Assembly (NCBI GenBank): GCA_027475525.1
Contig: JAMWFC010000049.1
Coordinates: 5,812,947-5,876,946, forward strand
Length of the DNA stretch: 64,000 nucleotides
From: Macrolepiota albuminosa
Taxonomy: Eukaryota; Basidiomycota; Agaricomycetes; Agaricales; Agaricaceae
Direction of reading: 5' to 3'
The position numbers and the translations under genes were made by a program. Shown here piece by piece: positions 33,000 to 42,808 of this stretch (position 1 is the stretch's first letter; every line of letters starts with the position of its first letter). The notes below the pieces were generated by a model. That model did not search any database, was not told the origin of the DNA, and saw nothing but the letters and a program-made list of their open reading frames with translations.

Positions 33000-33885
33000 T
33001 AATTGCACTACCATCCTTCAAGTTCTGCACATTACTCTCAGTGGCTGTATCAAATGGCCTCCCCAGTAATACTGTATATGCAGGTTTCTCAAATATATGC
33101 ACTTGCAAGTATATTGTGAAACCCTCAGCAAACTTGAAGGGCACATTCTTGGCCATCCCCAAAGACTCATTAACCTGTTGATTGGCACTCTCCATGCGCA
33201 ACCTTATATCAGGATCCCAAGTCAATCCCAAACTTAGTGCCTTGTCCAATGCCATGCACACAATCTGGGACCCACTATCCAATATAGCCTCTACCTTAGC
33301 TTGGTCATTCACACTAGGGTACAGAGACCTCAACACTTGTAAGTCTCTGGCCACATAGACCACTGCTGGTCTATTCCCTGGTGGAAGCTGTTCCAAGAAG
33401 GTAGCCACACAGTCCTCATGAACCACTGATCCCTTGGGAATCCCCTCTTCTTCACTCTGAGAGATATGGTACCCTGGTTGAGGCAAGTCATCTATATTGA
33501 CCTGGCTCATTACAGAGGCACTTCTATCCTCCTGTGCAAAGACCTTGGCTGCTGTCCACTTGGTAGCACCTTCTCTCCTTCTCCAAGTCTTCTCCATAGC
33601 CTCCTGCAAGGCTGGCACCTTCAACAATTCCCTTGTAGAAATTGTCACCTCATTGTCCAATATTTTGCTAACAATCTCATCCTCCCTTCTCTGCCAAACT
33701 CTGGGCTGGTACAGCTCTTTCTTGTCATTTTGAAATTTTATTATTTTCTCTCCATTGACAGCAGGCACCTGCTCAAAGGGCAGGTTCCCTTTGCCTACTT
33801 CTATAACTCCCCTTTGCCTTTTCAGATCACTCTCAGGTGGTAATGGTGTCCTCAATTCAGGCTGGACTCTTCCATCTGCCACCAT
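32980..33885 (-). CDS. Protease-bearing frame of element D, C-terminally truncated
   Basis: 301 codons starting 12 nt after the Gag stop. The N-terminal half is Lys/Glu-rich (GKGNLPFEQVPAVNGEK, VWQRREDEIVSKILDNEV). The C-terminal half is a retropepsin with AILDSGSQIVCMALDKALS (catalytic Asp in DSG) and the flap/last-strand motif VLLGRPFDTATES. The last residues (IITLQVA) come from the sequence of element C at the junction, so the natural end and the RT are lost. The protease would mature the Gag-Pol precursor. The frame is otherwise uninterrupted. Confidence 0.7.
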   Translation of the reverse strand: MVADGRVQPELRTPLPPESDLKRQRGVIEVGKGNLPFEQVPAVNGEKIIKFQNDKKELYQPRVWQRREDEIVSKILDNEVTISTRELLKVPALQEAMEKTWRRREGATKWTAAKVFAQEDRSASVMSQVNIDDLPQPGYHISQSEEEGIPKGSVVHEDCVATFLEQLPPGNRPAVVYVARDLQVLRSLYPSVNDQAKVEAILDSGSQIVCMALDKALSLGLTWDPDIRLRMESANQQVNESLGMAKNVPFKFAEGFTIYLQVHIFEKPAYTVLLGRPFDTATESNVQNLKDGSAIITLQVA

Positions 33886-33896
33886 CCTTGAGTTCT

Positions 33897-35333
33897 CTAA
33901 AAACCCTCCTGCTTCTGCTGGGTGTTCTTCTCATAAGTCTGAGTCCTAGTGGTTATCAGACTGGACACCAAGTTCTGCAGCTCCTCTATCTTCTTCTCTA
34001 AATCCTCTTTCTCCTTGGGCACTGCCTGTACATAGGTAGACACACTAGGCACCATAGTGACTGGCTCTTCTACCCAGCCATAGAAGGCAGCAGCCTTAGG
34101 ATCCATGATAGCATTGACCCTCTCTTTGGGAGACACATTAGGTGGACTCCTGGGAATGGGATCCCCAGAAGGTAGCCTAGGCCTGCCTTCAAAGAGGATG
34201 AGCTTGCCTTCTTGGACTTGAGTCTTGAGATATTCACAGTCATTGGTCCTGTGTCCCAACTCCCAACAATGATAACAGTTTATTCCTGCTGCTGAACTGT
34301 TGCCTCCTTGAAACTGAACAGTCTGCAAGGCCTGAGTAGGCATCCCCATCCTAGTCTGCAGACCTCCCTGCATAGGAACCTGGCTCTTTGCCTTCCACTC
34401 ATTGTTCATGGTCTGCATGAACCCCCTCAGACTGCTCATCTCCTTCCCCAGAGCCATGACTCCATCCTGGAGGTTAGCTAACCTCCCCTCAGTCTCCAAA
34501 TCTGGCTCTTGCTTGACCTTGATCATCCCTGGGACCTTCTCCTGTGGACTGTCATTGTCCCTGAATGAGGTTCCAGAATCAACCAAAATAGCCACCACAT
34601 TGATGATTTCCTTCAGATCATATCTATCATCCTTGTGTCTCCTCCTGGTTATGTCACTATAATGACCATATTTTTGCAAGGCCTGGGCCAGAATAAGTTC
34701 CCTGAAGGCTGGGGTGAAGCACTTAGTGAACTTCTCAACCAGTGCCCCATTCCCAAGCACCCCCTTCAACTTCTTGGCTTCAGCCCTAAACTTCCTGACC
34801 AGTGCATGGATCTCTTCTGTGTCATTCTGTCCCAACCTTGCATGCTCTCTACAGATCCTGTCAAGTACTGCCACACTCCCCTCATCAGAGATTGCCTCTG
34901 GGTAGGAATCTTGGACCTCCTTGACAAAGACCTCCCAACTTGACTCATCACTAAAACTGTCCAATCCCCTCCACTCACTGTCTGTCTCTGCATCCACATA
35001 CTCTGTCACCCTCTCCTTCCTCTCCTCAGCATCATTAATCCCTGCAGCCTTGAAGAGACTCTCCATCTTTCTGAGGAAGCGCCTGACTTCAGTGGGCTGT
35101 GTGTGGGTGAACCTAGGTGCATCTCTGCTTGTAGACAGAGGCAATTTTTGTCTTGTAACTTCTGGCATATTTGATAGATTTGTACTTGAAATTTTGATAG
35201 TTTTGGATGTTGGCTTTCTGCTTGATCTCAAGACTTGTTCAGGGTCCCCAACACTATTGAGTGTGGTGGTCTTGCTGCTCCTGGTAGTGGGCTTGTGTGC
35301 TTGCTCCCTAGGACTGACCTTTTGCTTGGGCAC
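33897..35333 (-). CDS. gag: Gag of element D
   Basis: 478 codons from ATG 35333 (MPKQKVSPREQAHKP). A basic, Ser/Thr-rich N-terminus of about 70 residues is followed by the Gag core: EVRRFLRKMESLFKAAGI, ERVTEYVDAETDSEWRGLD, SSWEVFVKEVQDSYPEAIS and EKFTKCFTPAFRELIL. A zinc knuckle CX2CX4HX4C (CYHCWELGHRTNDC) comes next and a C-terminal coiled coil (KEKEDLEKKIEELQNLVSSL). The frame is intact. The adjoining protease frame begins just after the stop; whether it is reached by readthrough or reinitiation is not visible. Confidence 0.85.
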   Translation of the reverse strand: MPKQKVSPREQAHKPTTRSSKTTTLNSVGDPEQVLRSSRKPTSKTIKISSTNLSNMPEVTRQKLPLSTSRDAPRFTHTQPTEVRRFLRKMESLFKAAGINDAEERKERVTEYVDAETDSEWRGLDSFSDESSWEVFVKEVQDSYPEAISDEGSVAVLDRICREHARLGQNDTEEIHALVRKFRAEAKKLKGVLGNGALVEKFTKCFTPAFRELILAQALQKYGHYSDITRRRHKDDRYDLKEIINVVAILVDSGTSFRDNDSPQEKVPGMIKVKQEPDLETEGRLANLQDGVMALGKEMSSLRGFMQTMNNEWKAKSQVPMQGGLQTRMGMPTQALQTVQFQGGNSSAAGINCYHCWELGHRTNDCEYLKTQVQEGKLILFEGRPRLPSGDPIPRSPPNVSPKERVNAIMDPKAAAFYGWVEEPVTMVPSVSTYVQAVPKEKEDLEKKIEELQNLVSSLITTRTQTYEKNTQQKQEGF

Positions 35334-35492
35334 TGTCCTCTTTAGCTTCTCTGGGGTAGACCCTCTTGGTGCAAATGAAATCTTGAATTAAGCTTGAGGT
35401 GAACCTGACTTGCTGGTCCACAAATGAACTTGATGACAGTGTTTCTTGTTGGTAAACTTTCTAAGCCAAAGCCCCTCGCGGTGGGCTCCAGA

Positions 35493-36420
35493 TGTAGTAC
35501 TTGGTGGCAAGTATTACTGTAGTTCTGGGGCTTATTGGTAACTCAGAAAGTTCCCTCTAATCCACACTGTTGCTTGATGATAAACTTGGTGTATTGGGTG
35601 CTTCTCAGAATATCAAATACTCTGGTGGGCAGTAGAAGGTTCTCAGTCAACTCCAGCCTAAGCAGTTCACTCCCTGGGAACTACCGAGCCTTTGTTTTCC
35701 AATAGACTTCCAAGAAGAGGTTCAATAAACTCTAGCCTAGGTGATTCACTCTCTGGGAACCACTAAGCCTTTGCCTATCAAATGCCTGTCTATTCTCTAC
35801 TAAACTTGGGCTATTTATACTGTTTTCCTGGTGCACAGACCACTATCTACACCTGACTCTTTGTTGTCAACTCCCCAGCCTCCAGAACATATTTGATAGT
35901 CCAATTTCCCTTTTGGGAGGCATGTTTTGGTGCCACCAGTTCCACCATTCAACTTCTTGTTCCACCATTCCTCTAGATGTCTCTGATTGCCACTTCCCCA
36001 TTTGCTTCAGCTCCATTTAGCACGATCCCATTCATAGATCCTTCTTTCCCCTTTTAGCGCTTCCCTGCATTCCATGCTTCTTTTGACATCCCTCCATGCT
36101 TCTTTTCCTTTCCCCTTTCAGTCATGTCAAATTGGGCATTGTCAGATCTGATCTTGATCTAGATCATCACAAATTGATCCCATTTCATCACTTCTGCCAG
36201 CTCCCATGCTTCCCCTCCCCATTACAGTGGTTGGACTATTGTTGAGTGGATAGCTTGAGCTGGTCCCTGCCCTTTGTTCTGTACTGTCTGTGTATTTATT
36301 GGGGTGTTTTTGGAGATATAATTTGTTGAGACTGCTACCAGGAGGCTTACAGTTTTCAGCCTTATGATTAAATGTTTATTTTGACTTCTGGTGCCTGTTG
36401 TGTCTCTGACTGCTGGTACA
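35493..36420 (-). repeat. 5' LTR of element D
   Basis: On the coding strand it begins TGTACCAGCAG and ends AGTACTACA, giving TGTA/TACA ends. It has a good TATA box, GTATAAATAG (35811-35820). Two bases after it, TGGAGCCCACCGCGAGG (35474-35490) looks like a tRNA primer-binding site. The boundary is inferred from the ends and the primer site, as there is no second LTR. Confidence 0.6.
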
Positions 36421-36429
36421 GCATCGTAT

Positions 36430-36760
36430 CACTGACTGAGGCATGGAGAAGACTGGCATGGACGGAGAGATATAGGCCTTGCAAGGAATGGCTGGAGACT
36501 GACAAGGTGATAACTGGGGACTTAGTTAAAGTCTAGGCATTGGGGTAATAGGAGACGATAGCTGAAGAGTGGAAAGGCGTAGACAAGATATTCGGTGATT
36601 CGAGGAAGAATATGGATGAGGAATTCAAAGAGGTGGCACCACTGTTTCTTCAACACTTGCTGGATCCAAAATAAAGACACGTCTCTGGGAGGGCCCATTT
36701 CCAGACCTTTCCATGTTGGCAGCCTGATACAAAGAGTAAATAACACTGATAAGTTGTTGA
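36430..36760. other. Stretch between element D and the WD40 relic
   Basis: No gene is supported. The end (36690-36760, GPISRPFHVGSLIQRV) may be the start of the WD40 relic. Confidence 0.3.
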
Positions 36761-36779
36761 GAAGAGCAAGACATACTCT

Positions 36780-37719
36780 AACATAACTGATAGGTGACAA
36801 TGACACTGTCAGGGTCTGGGATCTTGTAAGTTCTCAATGTGTTCAGACTTTACAGAGTCCAAATTGGGCGCAAATCACATCAATGAAGTGGCTCTATCGT
36901 GACTCATCTCCTGAAGGATATTTAGACTGGATAAGATTGGCACAGATAGAGTGTCGCACATGCTCTGCCCCAAAGCAACAGAGGGAACAGTCAGTACAAA
37001 CTGTTTATTATCTCTTTTCTTTGATAAGCTAAACATTAATGCTCGGTCTGAATCTGCGACGTCATTTCCGTTCAATGTTAATGATCCTGTTGAAGCCCAA
37101 GCCTACGACAACATCAATAGCAGGCTTGCATTGGCAAGCCATTCAGGGACACTCAGGGTGTTTAAACTTTGCAGAAGTAAGATGTATATTGATTAACTGT
37201 GACTGCTCTGACATCGTCAGTTCAGAAAGCCTTATTCTGCTCTGGGAAATCAATAATCAATCAGATGTACCTTGATCCTTATATTTCTTTGGCTCTGCAA
37301 AAGGGTATCTGCTTTCATCTATGCTTGAAACAGGTGAAATGTAAGAGCTCAGCAGTCAATGAGACAAATTACTTATGACTTGATGATAGCATCTGCTACA
37401 ATGGAGAAGACTCAATGATTGAATGGAAGCGACTACTTTTGCCATGTATCGATTATACCAGGAGTTAGTGTCAGAAAATCATAAACTCTATTCTTTCTAT
37501 CTTCAGAGATCTGTTCTTACTTTGTTATCATCAGCTTCTGATGTCTTTCAAACCATTGCCGCTATTAGCCTGGGAGACCACTGGCACCTAATTGTCTGTG
37601 GTTCCTCAGGTAACAGACCCACAATCTACATCTGGGAAAAAGTGGCAAGTTCACATCATGCATCGCATCAAATGGTTTTTTCACTGCCATTTATGAATAG
37701 GATTATGGTTTCAATATGA
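36780..37719 (+). pseudogene. WD40-repeat protein relic
   Basis: Pieces of an Agaricomycete WD40 protein in several frames: NDTVRVWDLVSSQCVQTLQ with the D-x-V-R-V-W-D blade motif (about 36800-36860), NWAQITSMKWLYRDSS, VEAQAYDNINSRLALASHSG plus TLRVFKL (about 37090-37170), and HWHLIVCGSSGNRPTIYIWE (about 37585-37645). The order and phrases match my memory of a multi-copy WD40 family in these fungi. WD40 proteins form beta-propeller scaffolds. Stops and frame changes lie between the pieces, some of which may be introns. No complete frame can be built, so I call it a pseudogene. Confidence 0.55.
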
Positions 37720-39390
37720 TAGACTCATGCTACCACCAACAGCGGCACTTCAGGCTCACACCAGCACATTGCAAAGCAGTCATGTCAAATTGTTCAATAT
37801 TTTCCTCATGTCAGCCTTCAATTTCCTGCCCATTCTTCTGTGGAGCACTCATACATTCTGGTTGCCTTATCTGTGGAAGGCATGTGTTACAGATAGTCAA
37901 GTGTTCTTTCACTAAGTTTCTTGCAAAAGTACCTTGATAATGCCAGAGTTGATTTTTTGGGTACCTCACCGACTTCATTTAATACTCAAGGTTGGGACAC
38001 CTCATCACATGATCAATCACTAGTGCTCGCTACATCTACCATCACAGAAATGCTCTCAAATAAGCTTCAAGCAACTCTTACTCAGGACGTGATGAGCCTA
38101 GCTACACTCACTGCATAGAATAGGTTTACTGTACTACAGATCAATGGCTATTGATTCTGAAATGCAAAATATATTTGTGATACTGCGATGGGTTTGTTTT
38201 CTCATGTTATCAGCATCTCTACTCCCACCCCTGCCTTTCGACCACTCAAAACCCATGCTTCCTGAGTATAATCCTTTTCCATAAAATGACAGGATCATTG
38301 TTTCCCCTGTTCAATGTGGATATTGAGCAAAGAACACTGCCACAGATTAATAATTATCAATGATCAATATGAGATAATTGGTACAACTATATGTTCAACC
38401 TTCGATTCTTCGAGCAAATCAGGACTGCAAGAGGCCGAGCATGGATGGCAGGAGGACCAGTGAATCCTGATGGAGATTCTGAGAGGCAATGGTGCGGAAG
38501 GCAAGGGGATTGGGCTGGGCTTGACAGGGATGGAGATGCCCGCGATAGGGGCAAGCGAGTTGGTTTGTGGCAAAATGTACATCGTTGCATCAGCTTTGGG
38601 TTTCCTTATTTATCATTCATTCTTCATTCCTTGCGCTGCAGACCATCTGTGCTGATCCGCCATCTCAAATGCCCTGGGCTCAATAGTGCATTCCGTGTTA
38701 GATGAGACTGTATCTGCTAGAGGCAACAGCATATGTGCTCCAAAGGAGGTACAATTTGTCTATTGTGGTAGTTAGATGACAATCATCATTCGCTCATTAA
38801 TTTGGTCTAGTACGAGCAAGAAGCCTGTGTCCATGATGTTTTGATGGTTGGATTCAGTTTGTTCTTTCAGCAATGTTAGCAGAGAATGTGTACATATCAA
38901 TACTATGTCTTGTCAAATCTCTCCTCATGTCAATGTCGAGTTGTTGCCAACTCCCTGATAAACACACTCAATGACTCCTGATTGAGTCAATTTCTGTTTC
39001 CAAGACTTTTCCCCATGAGAAAAACAAATTAGATTTCTTTTTTAGATATTTTTACTGAATTTTGAATTAATATTTGCCTCAAGAAAAAGTAGAAGATTAA
39101 ACATGAGAAGAAGCTGGACAAGGATTTCAATGCCTGTTTCCAAATAAAATTCCATTCTTCTTTCATCAGCAAATACCAAATGAAAAACTAAACAAATTTC
39201 TGTCGTATTTGCAGTAAAGAAAGGAAGGTAAAAAGGCATTATTTTCCACCATGAAACACTTAGAAAGAAGGTGAACATTTTCCTAGCATTTTCAGCAAGA
39301 AAATGATTACATATTTTCTAAGGAAACATAACATGGAAGTAATATGACAGTCTTCTTTTGCAATTTTTCTGACAGAAATACCGCAGTGAG
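37720..39390. other. AT-rich stretch without a supported gene
   Basis: Only short frames without family resemblance are seen. The plus-strand frame at 38391-38705 is Gly/Arg/Asp-rich with no splice context. 38990-39300 is strongly A/T-rich. Confidence 0.35.
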
Positions 39391-39394
39391 TATC

Positions 39395-39557
39395 ATTTAA
39401 TATAACTTCAATTGCTACCTATCGCTTAGCTACGTATATATGTTGTAGCCGATGTTTTGGTTAGACAGTTTTACAACAGAGAATTTATCCTAGTTCTCAC
39501 CATGAACTCTAAGTGTGCCGTGACCCTCAGCCATAACTGGCAGGCTCCCGTCACAGA
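39395..39557 (+). repeat. Decayed LTR relic of the Gypsy A family
   Basis: Shares the second half of the A-family LTR: TTGTAG, TTAGACAGTTTT, GTTCTCAC, AGTGTGCCGTGACC and the end AACTGGCAGGCTCCCGTCACA (compare 42630-42655). It is much diverged, and no internal sequence adjoins. Confidence 0.55.
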
Positions 39558-39601
39558 GGGGGACTGTGCTTACAATTTATGGGTTTCTTTTTGGCGTCTC
39601 T

Positions 39602-39873
39602 TTAGGCAAGTTGGCAAGTTTGTTCATAAACATCTTCGATGATGGACATAAAAAGTCCTATGTGAATGTGACCGTACCCCGGATCTTTACGTTGCGTAAC
39701 GTCTACCAGATCAGAGACAAAGAGGGTCTGAGATGAACGATGACGGAAAGCAATTCGCTCAAAGGTTCCGCAATGCAACACAAGAAAGGACGAATCTCTT
39801 TTGACCACTCGTGTCCATGCCTTTGAATGTACAATGAGTATTGTTAGGGTCAAACAAGGAGAAATTTTACATA
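39602..39873 (-). pseudogene. Single exon-like fragment of an unknown gene
   Basis: After an acceptor (ACATTCAAAG), a frame reads AWTRVVKRDSSFLVLHCGTF, ERIAFRHRSSQTLFVSDLVD and YGHIHIGLFMSIIEDVYEQ and stops at TAA 39602. The text is convincingly protein-like. I could not place it in a family, although 'RHR..QTLF.SDLIDV' sounds like a recurrent Agaricomycete protein. No neighbouring exon on the minus strand joins it clearly. Confidence 0.35.
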
Positions 39874-39904
39874 TTGCAACATAGAGATGCCTGACCACTA
39901 TCAA

Positions 39905-40737
39905 TATCTTGTTCCTGCCTGACTGGTAGGGTCACTTGGGGCCAGCCTGGTGCAGGTACAGGCAATGAGGATGCTTTTATCTGCCTTTCCATGTTTGAAT
40001 TTCTTAATCTTGTGTCAAACGCTACTTAGGCCTGTGTGTTGGCATTGAATCTGGTAGAGCGGATGCTTCGCCGTACAGGTTGTGAAGTAGGAATCATCCA
40101 ATGAGCAGTCTTTTGATGGCCATGACTTGTGCAACAAAGAAGACAAGTTAGGACCCCAAGTGGTGGTGATGGCATCAGGAGTGTAATCCATACTGGTTTT
40201 GAGTCACACAAGGAACAGAACAAGACCACGTTATATTGAGTGACGGATTCTTACCAACACAGCAATGTAAGAGAACAAACAGGAAAAGAGAGTACAGTGT
40301 AAGACACATGACTGGCAACCAATAGGTCAATGGCAATTACCTGTCTACCGGACCAATGCCTCATATTTCGCCCTGATGTTACTACATACAGCAATGATAT
40401 ACCCCTTGAGAATATGTATACCCAGTTTTGAGCTGAATGTGTAATTTTACGCGGAGGGACGAGTAATTTTGTGCTGATTTTGGCTGATTTGAGACTGATG
40501 GCAACTTTTCGGAGCAAGATTCCTCTCGATATACCCAGTAAACCTGCACAAGATTGATACCTATGGAAAGCTATTGAACTACGGAACATAAACAAAAAAA
40601 GTCCGAGGCGCGTTGGGGGTGTGGACGCGTCGCAAAATGCATGACTTTGTTGAGTGCCTTTTAGCGTGACAGCCCAAGCGTAACCCGCACTAGCCCCGCT
40701 GCATCCACCATCAAGCTTCTCAGCGTCAATCGCTCAA
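39905..40737. other. Intergenic stretch
   Basis: Minus-strand frames at 40026-40229 and 40251-40595 show no family features or consistent splice phase. I see no gene. Confidence 0.3.
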
Positions 40738-41031
40738 ATGACCAGACATGATAGGGTAGAACGAGAATCCAAGCGGGATGCAAAGGCAGCAATGGAAGCT
40801 CGATGGGAGGAGATGAAGAAAACTCACGATGCGGGGGTTAAGGAATGGGAGGAGGCAACCAAGACATGGGCGGAGGAGGGTCTCCCTAAAGTGAGGTGGC
40901 CAAAGAGGCCCGCAAGGCCCCTGCGTCGTGACCTTGAAGCCGAATTTGCATTTCAAGAGGAAATGGAGGAGGAGGAGGAGGAGGATGAGGACGACGACGA
41001 TGACGACGAGACAATAGATGACCCCGAGTAA
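40738..41031 (+). CDS. Small Lys/Glu-rich protein of unknown function
   Basis: 97 codons from ATG 40738 to TAA 41031. The N-terminal 60 residues are helical and charged (MTRHDRVERESKRDAKAAME, HDAGVKEWEEATKTWAEEG). A short KRPARPLRRDLEAEF segment and a purely acidic tail (E/D run, last 30 residues, coded by GAG and GAC repeats) follow. I recall similar small ORFs with a Pro-Leu-Lys segment and acidic tail in Agaricomycete transposon-rich regions, but cannot name a family. No introns are needed. Confidence 0.5.
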   Translation: MTRHDRVERESKRDAKAAMEARWEEMKKTHDAGVKEWEEATKTWAEEGLPKVRWPKRPARPLRRDLEAEFAFQEEMEEEEEEDEDDDDDDETIDDPE

Positions 41032-41036
41032 ACGTG

Positions 41037-41378
41037 TGACACCCGCGTTTGTCACGGTTGCCAATTACATGTATTCGGTCGATTTTGCCCCGACTTTCAT
41101 AGAATCACCTATATACCATCTTCAACTCCATATAATTTTTTCATAGTTCGTTCTTATAATCCTCAATACTTGTATTACCCTGTAGTATACTCAGAAATAT
41201 AGTTTATTTGCTGTGAGGAAAGATATTCAGGCGCGGCAAAGTCAGTTGCCATTCATGTGTCTTACACTGTATGAAGGTACGAAACACGGGGGGAAAAAAG
41301 CCGAAGCTCCCTGTCCGTATCTTATCTAGTCCTGGTTAGTGGCTACATCAGGTATGACGTAGCACGTAAGTAGAGTAA
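41037..41378. other. Intergenic stretch after the small ORF
   Basis: AT-rich, with nothing recognisable. Confidence 0.3.
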
Positions 41379-41585
41379 TCATTGTTGTACGGGATTACAA
41401 GGAGACGGATAAAGGTCAACATCGTTCACTGCGTTTTGTGAAAGAATGGTGAGAGGGACATTCTCTGGAAAGACATCCAATGCAAAGAGATGATCTACAT
41501 GCTTCAATGCCTTTTCGACTCCATTACGGGGGAAGAAAAATTGCCAGACAGCTAAGAAAGGGAATCTTTCTCTGGCCTGTCCCAA
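41379..41585 (-). pseudogene. Possible 3' exon of an unidentified gene
   Basis: A frame reads GQARERFPFLAVWQFFFPRN and VEKALKHVDHLFALDVFPEN and stops at 41379. It is protein-like and open upstream only to 41600. No partner exon is visible upstream, because the hairpin repeat cluster follows. Not recognised. Confidence 0.25.
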
Positions 41586-41649
41586 AAGTATTTGATCTGC
41601 ATCATGTTGGAATTGTTACCAGTTGGTCCAGCTATGTCTAAGCAAGAAC

Positions 41650-41830
41650 CTAGATAAACACGCGATGCATAAGTAACTATCCTCAGTCGCGTATAATTGA
41701 CTATATTGAATATACCTAGATAAACATGCGATGTGTAAGTAATTATCTAGGTATCAGTTAGTCGTCCGTAAGTCTATTGATATAATAAATCATGGCGCAC
41801 CCTCAGTCGCGTATAATTGACTGAGGGTGC
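41650..41830. repeat. Double-hairpin repeat, locus 3, with an internal partial copy
   Basis: TACCTAGATAA (41713-41723) pairs with TTATCTAGGTA (41743-41753), and GCACCCTCAGTC (41797-41808) pairs with GACTGAGGGTGC (41819-41830), all perfect. Just upstream (41650-41706) lies a collapsed copy in which the left arm of the first hairpin is joined to the loop of the second (CCTCAGTCGCGTATAATTGAC). Confidence 0.65.
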
Positions 41831-41839
41831 CCTTCGAGT

Positions 41840-42411
41840 CCGTGCAACTATATACATGTCCTGTGGACAAAGCAGCAGTCGGAGTGGTGGCCCTGGCCAT
41901 TGTGCTCGTGGCACCCCTTTTGGTATATCACAAAATGTGATATCCCAACACATCGCTCATCACATCCCGTGTGTAGCGGTTCGGGTAATGACTGGCAGTA
42001 CCAGAGCCTTGTCCACTCTGCGTAACGGGTCACAATATAGTAACGATGTTTGTTTTAATGGGACAGGTAGTCCATCCAACTGGTTCGTCGAGTGCAATTC
42101 CGGCGTGTTCCATTTTAGGCAAAACGTTACACCGTGCATCTTTATCAATCATGGAAGATATTTACTAGGCGTTGGGTCATAAGATGGAAGAAACCTTGGA
42201 ATTCGAGATTCGATGTATGGACTGTTCGCAAGACTATCCTATATCCTTGGACTATCTATCTGGTCCAGTACACGCTCTTTTATAATTCATCTCGTTTCCT
42301 CTGATTTCCGTCCAACTCGATGTCTTTCCTTACCCACTTCTGACTCACGTCTCGGGATGACTTCCCTTTGACTAGGATACCCCGTTTATTGTTAGTGACA
42401 CTCTCTTTCGA
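41840..42411. other. Intergenic stretch
   Basis: The plus-strand open frame 41817-42182 starts inside the hairpin repeat and shows no family resemblance. I see no gene. Confidence 0.3.
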
Positions 42412-42655
42412 GCCAGGACCACCCGTTCGGCTGGAGGGCGTATGTAGCGGCCCCGTGACTTAGTGACCTATTTCTCCTTATGATAAAAACCAACTTATAT
42501 CACTCTCCTTAGCGACCGGTTAGCTTTCGTATAAATTTTGGAATCACGTTGTAATTAGTCTAGTTTTTCTCGCAATCGAGGACTTACACTAGTTCACGCC
42601 GCGAGACTCTTTTAGTGTGCCGTGTCCTTGCCATAATTGGCAGGCCCATGTCACA
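42412..42655 (+). repeat. LTR with 3' internal tail, Gypsy A family
   Basis: The internal end CCAGGACCACCCGTTCGGC plus the polypurine tract is identical to 12719-12745. It is followed by a 213-bp diverged LTR (42443-42655, TGTAGCGGCCC to CATGTCACA). The rest of the element is missing. It lies 153 bp upstream of the midasin start codon, in its promoter region. Confidence 0.7.
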
Positions 42656-42808
42656 GTTGCTTCTAGTTTTCTGAGTGTCGGAGGGGAACAGCGGCCGTGC
42701 TCGTTATCAGGCTGTTTCTCTTTCCAATGCCATATTGCAGACATACTGACTTCTTCGCAGGAAACGACGACTTTTTCTGTCGGTTACATGTTCTAGAACC
42801 CTAAAAAG

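Larger units (their letters stand above)
32986..36420 (-). mobile_element. Gypsy-like element D, 5' half only
   Basis: On the minus strand: a 928-bp LTR (36420-35493), Gag (35333-33897) and a protease-bearing frame (33885-32980). RT, RNase H, integrase and the 3' LTR are absent. The break point is at about 32986, where D abuts the tail of element C. The five bases after the LTR are GCATC (36421-36425); the other side is lost, so no target duplication can be checked. Confidence 0.75.

Noticed and set aside
38391..38705. Plus-strand frame of 104 codons
   Set aside because: Gly/Arg/Asp-rich start and hydrophobic end with no splice signals, no homologous phrases and overlapping frames on both strands.
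40738..41031. Acidic tail as a simple-repeat artefact
   Set aside because: Only the last third is GAG/GAC repeat; the first 60 residues are ordinary helical sequence, so the ORF was kept with moderate confidence.
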